DNA from: Lentisphaeraceae bacterium
GTDB lineage: Bacteria; Verrucomicrobiota; Kiritimatiellia; RFP12; UBA1067
Assembly: GCA_004551905.1 (NCBI GenBank)
Contig: SFPL01000051.1
Coordinates: 1-21,604 of the forward strand
Length of the DNA: 21,604 nt
Reading direction: 5' to 3'
Below the pieces are notes generated by a model. The model was not told the DNA's origin. It saw only the letters and a program-made list of their open reading frames with translations, and ran no database searches. Positions 16,431 through 21,604 of the stretch are shown here, piece by piece; positions within the stretch are counted from its first letter, which is position 1, and every line of letters starts with the position of its first letter. The translations under genes were made by a program, and so were the position numbers.

Positions 16431-16442
16431 CGCGACGTCGCG
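16431..16442. promoter_or_regulatory. 12-bp palindrome at the -35 position of the transporter promoter, candidate operator
   Basis: CGCGACGTCGCG is a perfect 12-bp inverted repeat centred about 34 bp upstream of the predicted start, where the -35 hexamer would be expected. That position suits a regulator (activator or repressor) of the uronate operon. In GC-rich DNA such a palindrome can also arise by chance. Confidence 0.35.
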
Positions 16443-16522
16443 GCGAGCCTCCGCCACAAGGTCGAGAGTCGTGCGTCCACATCGCCCTCAGTTGCCGGAG
16501 AAGCTCACATTTCCTCCACCCC

Positions 16523-16577
16523 GGGGACTGTCCCCATAAATAAGTTCACCTATTCGCGTTTTAGCAAATAGGTGAAC
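16523..16577 (-). terminator. Two adjacent hairpins (possible REP-like element) ending the SPFH operon
   Basis: GTTCACCTATT (16544-16554) is the exact complement of AATAGGTGAAC (16567-16577), and the stem can extend by a GC/GC pair inside after one mismatch. On the minus strand it is followed by a U-rich TTATTTAT and then by a second hairpin, GGGGAC-T-GTCCCC (plus strand 16523-16535). It lies 32 nt past the stop of the 607-residue protein, so it can terminate that operon. The two-hairpin layout in locally AT-rich sequence also resembles REP-type intergenic repeats. Confidence 0.6.
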
Positions 16578-16608
16578 ATTGGATTCGAGTAGTTCTGTTA
16601 ACAGTCTA

Positions 16609-18432
16609 TTACTCGTTGGACTCTTCGTCTGCATCGTCAGCGGACTCGTCTTCGTCGTCTTCGTCTTCGTCATCGGCAGCGCCGGCGATGGCGAGCTGCA
16701 AGATGGTAGTGATTGTGCGAATGTCTGCGTCGGGCAGGCGAATCGTACCGGCGAAGCTCTTGCCCTTCCAGGTCGACATCCAGGCGAAGCCGGGCGTGCC
16801 ATCCTTGGGCAGCAGGCCATTGACCACAGCTGGGTCGAGCGCGTCTTCCGCAATGGCGGAGGCGGCACGGACGATGCCACAGGTGTCGACGCGTCCGCAG
16901 GCACACACTTTCTCCTTGCCGAAGACGCCCGGGAACGCCTTCTCCATACTGCGCTTCTGCACGCCAGTCGCCTTGAACGAGTCGGCGCCCTTCTCGGAAC
17001 GGACCACCAGCCGCGACGCCTTGCCCTTGGGAGAGTCAAGCTCCACCACCGCCTTGCCAGAACCGAAGGCCTTCTTGAAAAGCTCCATACCCTTCTCCGC
17101 TTCCTTGGCATCATCGTTGGCGACGGACGCAATCGCGTCAAGGTCTACCGTGTACTGGTAGCGCGAGCCGTCCTTCTTCGACGTCACGAAGGTCTTGCCG
17201 GGATAGGCGACCTTGGCCGCGGCGGACATCGAGGCGAACTCGCCGTCCACCAGCGCGAGGAACTCGGCGTCGCGCGGGTCCTCTCCGCCGATGCAGTCGA
17301 GCAGGAAGCTGCCCGCGAAGTCGCTGCAGAGGAAGGCCATCGCCCACTCGCCGTCGCGCGGCAACGGACACTTGTCGGAAATCTTCTTGAGCGAGCTAGA
17401 GACGGCCGCGCAGAGAGTCTTGACCTTGGCGTCGGACGACTCCTTGGCAATCTCGGACAGGCCCTGGGACAGCTGGTTGACCCAGTTCTGCTCGCGGAAC
17501 ACGCTCTCCGGCAGCAGACCGTAGCCGTTGATGCCGGACGAGAAACCAAGCGCGTCGTCGGGGATGCGACCGAAGTCAAGCGCCTGGGCGGGGAGCCCGC
17601 CTCCGTAGCACTTCACCAGCCTGCCGCCTTCGCGGCAGTCGGCGCCAATCTTGACAAGCAGCGCGTCCTTCTCCGTCTCGATGGCGAGGGACATGCGGTC
17701 AATCTCCTTAAGCAGTTTCATGCACTCTTCGACCATCGGCTTCGACTTGGCGATGTTCTCGTAGTCGCTATCCTCTAACTGCTTGGCGAACTGCGTGGCG
17801 GCGGCGGAGGCGAGCATGTCGAGCGCGGGACGGCGGAGTGTGACCTGGATGAGTCGGCCCTTGGCGTAGACGCCGCAGGACGCTGCCATCTTCGCGGCGA
17901 GCGCGGGGTCCTTGAGCTTGTTCGCGATCCGGCGGTCGGTGGAGATGGCGGCGAGCCCCTCGCCAATCGCGGCGTAGGCAGATTTGCCGTACCAGCCAGG
18001 GAGGCGTACGAGGCCGTCCTTCTCCTTGAGCTTGGGATTCGCCGCGAGGATCTCGCTCTTCTTGCGGGTGAGCGGATAGAAGACGGCGAACGAGAAGTTC
18101 GTCGCCTCCGCGAGATCGGCCGGCAGCTGGGTGGGGCCGAACACCGCGATTACCGCCTCGCTATCCTTCGGCGTCGGGCCGAACGTCTTCATCGGCTCAC
18201 CCGCCATGGCCATTGCCGCAAGCATTCCCAGCTGCTGGGCCTCGATGCGCCTGGAATAGTCCATCGCGAACGCGGTCAGGTCCTCGGAGCCGGCGATCTC
18301 GACCGTGGCGTAGACCTTGGACGGCACCTCGCCGACCGGCTTGGCCTGCTTGGCCTTGGAGGCCTCGGCGGCGAACGCGGAGGCGGAGAGCGCGACTGCG
18401 GCGAACGCGGCGAGAATCATTCTCGTTTTCAT
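16609..18432 (-). CDS. Large exported protein of unknown function with acidic C-terminal tail
   Basis: The 607-residue product has a strong Sec signal peptide (MKTRMILAAFAAVALSASAFA, cleavage about residue 21). I do not recognise a family with confidence. The body is alpha/beta with repeated motifs about size, charge and Gly/Ala but no clear catalytic signature. Its general look (substrate-free exported protein with two similar halves) recalls DUF3352-like proteins, which is a weak guess. Cysteines cluster at 510, 512 and 518. The last 21 residues (587-607) contain 16 Asp/Glu, encoded by low-complexity GTCTTC-type sequence on the plus strand. The chosen ATG has AAGGAA 8-10 nt upstream; a TTG 33 nt further up is less likely. 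It follows the GH127-like gene by 34 nt. The acidic tail could bind metal ions or a cationic surface. Confidence 0.72.
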   Translation of the reverse strand: MKTRMILAAFAAVALSASAFAAEASKAKQAKPVGEVPSKVYATVEIAGSEDLTAFAMDYSRRIEAQQLGMLAAMAMAGEPMKTFGPTPKDSEAVIAVFGPTQLPADLAEATNFSFAVFYPLTRKKSEILAANPKLKEKDGLVRLPGWYGKSAYAAIGEGLAAISTDRRIANKLKDPALAAKMAASCGVYAKGRLIQVTLRRPALDMLASAAATQFAKQLEDSDYENIAKSKPMVEECMKLLKEIDRMSLAIETEKDALLVKIGADCREGGRLVKCYGGGLPAQALDFGRIPDDALGFSSGINGYGLLPESVFREQNWVNQLSQGLSEIAKESSDAKVKTLCAAVSSSLKKISDKCPLPRDGEWAMAFLCSDFAGSFLLDCIGGEDPRDAEFLALVDGEFASMSAAAKVAYPGKTFVTSKKDGSRYQYTVDLDAIASVANDDAKEAEKGMELFKKAFGSGKAVVELDSPKGKASRLVVRSEKGADSFKATGVQKRSMEKAFPGVFGKEKVCACGRVDTCGIVRAASAIAEDALDPAVVNGLLPKDGTPGFAWMSTWKGKSFAGTIRLPDADIRTITTILQLAIAGAADDEDEDDEDESADDADEESNE

Positions 18433-18466
18433 GTCGTCGTTCCTTTTCGTTTGAAAAATCGTCAAA

Positions 18467-20368
18467 TCATTCTTCCCAAGGTCGCAGCTCGAGCTCGAAC
18501 CAGGTGCGGTAGTAGTTGCCCGGCCGCCATTCCGAGCCCGCGCTCGCGTAGTCGCAGAACGTGACCTGCGACTGCCTGGCGCCGTCGGGGTTGGAGGAGT
18601 GGAGGCCGAGGTGCAGCGGAGCCGTGACCGCCATCGCGATCGCGTCCTCCGGCGGACGCACCAGCAGCGATCCGCCCACTATGCTGCCGTCGGAAAGCGC
18701 CTCGCTGACCGTCTCGGCGACGTCGCCGCCGAAGCGCGAGTCGCGCGCCAGCAGTACCGGCCCACGGGTGAAGGCGACATGGCCGTCGAGGACGTGCGCG
18801 ACGACGTCCATCGGGAACCTGGCAACTACCATGTCCCCCGCCTGCCATTCGCGGTCGATCTCGAAGTAGCCCGGCTTGACGCCCTCAAGATCCTTCTTGT
18901 TCAGCTTAACGACTGGCTTCCTGCACCACGCCGGGATGCGCAGGACGAGCTTGTACTTGCCGGCGGCGCGGGCCGCGATCTGCACCGCTTCCTCGGCGGG
19001 ATAGAGCGTGTAGACGTCGAAGCCGACCTTGCGCCCGTCGGCGAGCGCCGCCTCGGCGATGCCCGAGACGTACTGGTTCAGGTAGAACGCGTCGCCCTTC
19101 GCGAACGCGGCGGTGCGCAGGAACGAGACGAAGCCGCGCGGACCGTTCTCGTTGCAGCAGTTAGTGTGCATCCGGCAGTGGTTCTGCCCGTGCCAGCGGC
19201 TGCCGGAGAGCGGAGTGTACATGGCGAACTCGCCGCCGTCGGGACGGCACGCGGCGAGATATGCGTTGAAGAAGGTCTTCTCGAACTCGTCCGCCCACTT
19301 CGGGTCCATCGTCACCTCGAGGAGCTTCTCGAGCAGCCGCAGCCAGGTGGTGGTCACGCACGTCTCCTGGAGATGGACGTACGGCTGGTACTGCTTGAGC
19401 GCGCCGTGGAACCAGTGTTCGCAGGTGCACGAGCCGCCGGCGAGGTTGACCTCGCCCTTCGCGATGGAGTTGGCGGACGCCACCGCCGCGTCGAGGCAGT
19501 CCTTGCGGCCGGTCACCTGCCAGTACTCCAGAAGCCCCTGGTAGCAGCTCATCATCTCGTACGCCTTGAGCCGGTCTTCGCCGCCCTTCCAGCAGTCCTG
19601 CTTCTCGCGGTCAGGGTTCTGCCGCCGCCACACCTCGATTCCGGCCAGGGCGGAGCGGATAAGCTCGGGTCCGACCTTGGGGTCGTCCATCTGCGCGACG
19701 ATGTAGTCGGCGAACTTGAGGACGCGCGGCTCCTTGGTGCGGTTGTAGAGCCACATCACCGGCTCGAGGTTGGAAAGGGACGGCATGCCCGAGCAACCGC
19801 CGGTCTTGGCGAGCGGGCGCTTGCGGCGGCCGTTGGGACCGAGTTCGCCAGCAAGGTAGTCGCATAGCCTAAGCGCCGCGTCAAGCGCCTCCTTCGACCC
19901 GGTGGCGTCGTAGTAGTGGATGAGCCCCATCATCGTGTACTTCATCCCCCACACGTCCCAGCCCTCGCCGCAGCGCTTGTCGTCCGGGTAGTTGCCGATG
20001 TAGCCGGACGGCTCCTGTGCGGCGAGGATCGCCTTCACGCTTGAGTCCATGTTGGCCTTGAGCCTCGCGCAGCCGCTGTAGGCGAAAAGCGGCGCGGCGG
20101 AATGCATGTACTTGCCCCAGAACTCAGTGCGCCAGAGCCCGCGCCGCTCGTTGTCGGTCGCGAACGGGGCGACGATGTAGTCCATGTCCTCCCTGGACAG
20201 CTGGTTGGCGATCGTGCGGTCGAGCGCGTCGCCGACGCGCCCACGAACCACCCGGTAGCCGAAGCCGGAGCAGGAAGATCCCGGGACGTCAGCGGCAAAA
20301 GCGGTCACTGACGCAGACGCGAGCGCGAGAGCCGCCGCCTTCGCGAGGATGCAGGTCGCGGCGCGCAT
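18467..20368 (-). CDS. Exported GH127-like (DUF1680) glycoside hydrolase, putative beta-L-arabinofuranosidase
   Basis: The 633-residue protein begins with a signal peptide (hydrophobic residues 8-25, TAFAA cleavage). The catalytic (alpha/alpha)6 barrel spans about 50-430, followed by beta-sandwich domains. GH127 enzymes use a zinc-bound cysteine nucleophile. The matching residues are all here: E335 and C337 in LQETC, C404 and C405 in HTNCCNENGPR, and a candidate acid/base E317 in CEHWF, at spacings close to characterised HypBA1. The WGKYMHS and SGYIGNYPDD segments are also typical. Related families with the same scaffold (GH146 and others) cannot be excluded. The expected role is removal of beta-L-arabinofuranose from plant glycoprotein or pectin side chains. 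The start is 1 nt after the SPFH stop, so the two are tightly coupled. Confidence 0.85.
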   Translation of the reverse strand: MRAATCILAKAAALALASASVTAFAADVPGSSCSGFGYRVVRGRVGDALDRTIANQLSREDMDYIVAPFATDNERRGLWRTEFWGKYMHSAAPLFAYSGCARLKANMDSSVKAILAAQEPSGYIGNYPDDKRCGEGWDVWGMKYTMMGLIHYYDATGSKEALDAALRLCDYLAGELGPNGRRKRPLAKTGGCSGMPSLSNLEPVMWLYNRTKEPRVLKFADYIVAQMDDPKVGPELIRSALAGIEVWRRQNPDREKQDCWKGGEDRLKAYEMMSCYQGLLEYWQVTGRKDCLDAAVASANSIAKGEVNLAGGSCTCEHWFHGALKQYQPYVHLQETCVTTTWLRLLEKLLEVTMDPKWADEFEKTFFNAYLAACRPDGGEFAMYTPLSGSRWHGQNHCRMHTNCCNENGPRGFVSFLRTAAFAKGDAFYLNQYVSGIAEAALADGRKVGFDVYTLYPAEEAVQIAARAAGKYKLVLRIPAWCRKPVVKLNKKDLEGVKPGYFEIDREWQAGDMVVARFPMDVVAHVLDGHVAFTRGPVLLARDSRFGGDVAETVSEALSDGSIVGGSLLVRPPEDAIAMAVTAPLHLGLHSSNPDGARQSQVTFCDYASAGSEWRPGNYYRTWFELELRPWEE

Positions 20369-20369
20369 C

Positions 20370-21290
20370 TCAGGCCTCCCCCTTCTTCACGATGCTGGTG
20401 CAGGCCTTGAGGACTCCGGCGACGTTCGCGAGGTCGGACGGGATGATCATCGTGTTGTTGGTTTTGGCGAGGTTGCCGAACTGGGCGAGGTACTGCTGGG
20501 CGAGCTGCATGTTGACGGACTCGATGCCGCCCTTGCCGTTGATCGCCTCGGCGACCTTGGTTATGCCGGTCGCCTGGGCCTCGGCGACGAGCAGGATCTC
20601 CTTCGCCTTGCCCTCGGCCTCGTTGATGCGCCGCGCCCGCTCGCCCTCGGAGAGCGCGATGGCCTGCTGGCGCTCGCCCTCGGCGCGGTTGATCTTCGAC
20701 TGGCGCTCGCCCTCGGACTCGGCGATCATCGCGCGCTTTTCGCGCTCGGCGCGCATCTGCTTCTCCATCGCGTCGCGGATCGACTGCGGCGGGGTGATGT
20801 TCTTGATCTCGTAGCGCGTGACCTTGATGCCCCAGGGGTCGCTCGCCTTGTCCACCGCCGAGACGATCGCCTGGTTGATCGCGGTGCGCTCCTCGAAGGA
20901 GCGGTCGAGGTCGAGCTTGCCCATCTCGGAGCGCATCGTGGTCTGCGCGAGCTGCGTCGTCGCGAAGAGGTAGTTGCCGATGCCGTAGGACGCCTTGGCC
21001 GGATCCATCACCTGCATATATAGGATGCCGTCAACCGAGACGGCGATGTTGTCCTTGGTGATGCACTCCTGCGGCGGCACGTCAATCGCCTGCTCCTTAA
21101 GGGTGTGGCGGTAGGCGATGCGGTCGAGGAACGGGATGAGGATGTGGAAGCCGGCGTCGAGGGTGCAGCGGTAGCGCCCGAGCCGCTCCACGATATACGC
21201 GGTCTTCTGCGGCACGATCACCGCTGTCTTGAGGATCGCCACCAGAACTGTCGCCGTCACGATGGCGAAGAACACGAGACTGCCTGTCAT
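20370..21290 (-). CDS. SPFH/Band 7 (stomatin/paraslipin, QmcA-like) membrane protein
   Basis: The 306-residue protein has one N-terminal membrane helix (residues 5-21) and an SPFH domain (about 25-185: VPQKTAYIVERLGRY, GFHILIPFLDRIAY, DGILYMQVMDP, GKLDLDR). A helical region (186-245) follows, in which EGER/EGK recurs every 11 residues (193, 204, 215, 226), the period of the SPFH coiled coil. A hydrophobic C-terminal segment ends the protein. These proteins assemble into large membrane cages or microdomains, often with membrane proteases. The usual NfeD partner is not next door; instead a GH127-like enzyme and an acidic-tailed exported protein follow. The ATG has a perfect AAGGAGG 8 nt upstream, and the leader is about 25 nt. 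Confidence 0.93.
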   Translation of the reverse strand: MTGSLVFFAIVTATVLVAILKTAVIVPQKTAYIVERLGRYRCTLDAGFHILIPFLDRIAYRHTLKEQAIDVPPQECITKDNIAVSVDGILYMQVMDPAKASYGIGNYLFATTQLAQTTMRSEMGKLDLDRSFEERTAINQAIVSAVDKASDPWGIKVTRYEIKNITPPQSIRDAMEKQMRAEREKRAMIAESEGERQSKINRAEGERQQAIALSEGERARRINEAEGKAKEILLVAEAQATGITKVAEAINGKGGIESVNMQLAQQYLAQFGNLAKTNNTMIIPSDLANVAGVLKACTSIVKKGEA

Positions 21291-21321
21291 TTCATACCTC
21301 CTTGTTTGGTTGTTTGTCAGT

Positions 21322-21330
21322 AGTATACCA
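21322..21330 (-). promoter_or_regulatory. Extended -10 promoter for the SPFH operon
   Basis: The minus strand reads TGGTATACT, an extended -10 with one mismatch, preceded by TTTTT. It sits directly after a GC hairpin, so the position of a -35 is taken up by the hairpin. The predicted start is about 21315, giving a leader of about 25 nt with AAGGAGG. The same TGGTATA core is used by the transporter promoter at 16409-16417. Confidence 0.65.
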
Positions 21331-21360
21331 AAAACCCCCGCCTTTGGGGGCGGGAATTTT
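21331..21360. terminator. Bidirectional GC hairpin with T-tracts on both strands
   Basis: CCCGCC (21337-21342) pairs with GGCGGG (21349-21354) around a 6-nt loop. The plus strand continues AATTTTA, and the minus strand continues GGTTTTT. It can work as an intrinsic terminator in both directions. It lies between divergent genes, where no annotated transcript needs ending, so it may end a small RNA or insulate the SPFH promoter from antisense transcription. Confidence 0.6.
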
Positions 21361-21366
21361 ATGGTT

Positions 21367-21406
21367 TGTGGCTTCCAGAAGTAAACTGTGGCTTCCAGAA
21401 GTAAAC
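21367..21406. repeat. Perfect 20-bp tandem direct repeat plus inverted half-site
   Basis: TGTGGCTTCCAGAAGTAAAC occurs twice without interruption (21367-21386, 21387-21406). The end of the second unit, AGTAAAC (21400-21406), recurs inverted as GTTTACT at 21422-21428 with a 15-nt gap. Three AGTAAAC sites with a 20-bp helical phase look like an operator array for the divergent promoters, or like transposase-binding repeats from a mobile element end. Confidence 0.75.
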
Positions 21407-21598
21407 CCTCTTTTCCGAAGCGTTTACTATCTGTAATTATTACCTCTTCTTGATGGAGGTGGTCTTTCTTCCACTACCCTCCCCGGGGAGGGGTCGCGCG
21501 TTTAGTTTCAGAATTCGGTAGAATCCGTGTGTCAGGGCTTTCGGAGAGGGGCGTGTGCCTTCGCGAATGCCCGATCAAAACGAACAAGGAAAAGAACG
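21407..21598. other. Rest of the divergent intergenic region: palindromes, no gene seen
   Basis: Together with the elements to its left this forms a 308-nt region between the SPFH start and the plus-strand gene start. It holds the odd palindrome GTAAT-T-ATTAC (21433-21443) in an AT-rich patch, a pyrimidine-rich stretch, and the perfect 16-bp palindrome CCCTCCCCGGGGAGGG (21477-21492). I see no open frame with the local codon bias. Confidence 0.6.
21519..21524 (+). promoter_or_regulatory. Possible -10 element for the plus-strand gene
   Basis: TAGAAT in the context CGGTAGAAT resembles the GGTATAAT cores of the other promoters here. No -35 of quality is found at 17-18 nt. The predicted leader would be about 68 nt. 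Confidence 0.3.
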
Positions 21599-21604
21599 AT
21601 GAAA
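21599..21604 (+). CDS. Start of a plus-strand gene cut off by the window edge
   Basis: ATGAAA at the very end is preceded by AAGGAA (21587-21592) at suitable spacing. The leader AAGGAAAAGAACG is much like the one before the 607-residue exported protein (AAAAGGAACGACGAC), and the MK start suits a signal peptide. Only two codons are visible, so the product is unknown. Confidence 0.45.

Noticed and set aside
16400..16480. N-terminal extension of the MFS transporter
   Set aside because: It would place an arginine-rich segment before helix 1 and would start upstream of the predicted promoter.
16488..17141. Minus-strand open frame running out of the acidic-tailed gene through the twin hairpins
   Set aside because: It is out of frame with the exported protein, Arg/Ser/Pro-rich, and only continues through the terminator repeats by chance.
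21367..21406. CRISPR-like repeat
   Set aside because: The two copies are directly adjacent with no spacer, only 20 bp long, and no cas gene is in view.

Overview
The window is GC-rich and densely coding, with 12 genes on the minus strand, one gene start on the plus strand at the right edge, and no rRNA, tRNA or CRISPR array that I can see. Secreted glycoside hydrolases, a lipoprotein CAZyme, an SPFH protein and large unassigned exported proteins suggest a glycan-degrading Gram-negative bacterium. It may belong to the PVC group (Verrucomicrobiota/Kiritimatiellota-like, perhaps host-associated), but that placement is inference from gene content and not from any alignment.

The minus-strand genes fall into three transcription-unit-like blocks, read from right to left. 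Block 1 (21290 to 16609) holds an SPFH/stomatin-type membrane protein, an exported GH127-like hydrolase and an exported 607-residue protein of unknown function with an acidic tail. It starts at an extended -10 promoter with a good ribosome binding site and ends at a pair of nested hairpins. Block 2 (16399 to 7652) holds a hexuronate-type MFS transporter, a mannitol-dehydrogenase/fructuronate-reductase family oxidoreductase, a 1289-residue fusion of GH13 and amylo-1,6-glucosidase (GDE) domains, and a membrane glycosyltransferase with two GT2 domains. The genes abut or overlap by 4 nt. Block 3 (7618/7588 to about 118) holds pantothenate synthetase, a GH97 lipoprotein, a TrmA/RlmD-family RNA methyltransferase without Fe-S cysteines, an exported GH141-like beta-helix protein with a C-terminal CBM9-like region, and a small exported protein whose last roughly 50 codons lie in another frame.

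Functionally, GH127-like, GH97 and beta-helix enzymes outside the cytoplasm could release sugars from plant or host polysaccharides. The transporter and oxidoreductase would import and reduce hexuronates. The GH13-GDE fusion has no visible signal peptide and probably acts on cytoplasmic alpha-glucan.

The points most worth a second look are: (1) the GH13-GDE fusion, which has the domain order of the eukaryotic glycogen debranching enzyme and is translationally coupled to a dual GT2 enzyme; (2) strong promoters 3 nt or less from start codons of the transporter and possibly panC, implying leaderless mRNAs beside genes with normal Shine-Dalgarno sites; (3) the frameshift in the last gene; and (4) the repeat-rich 308-nt divergent intergenic region at the right end.
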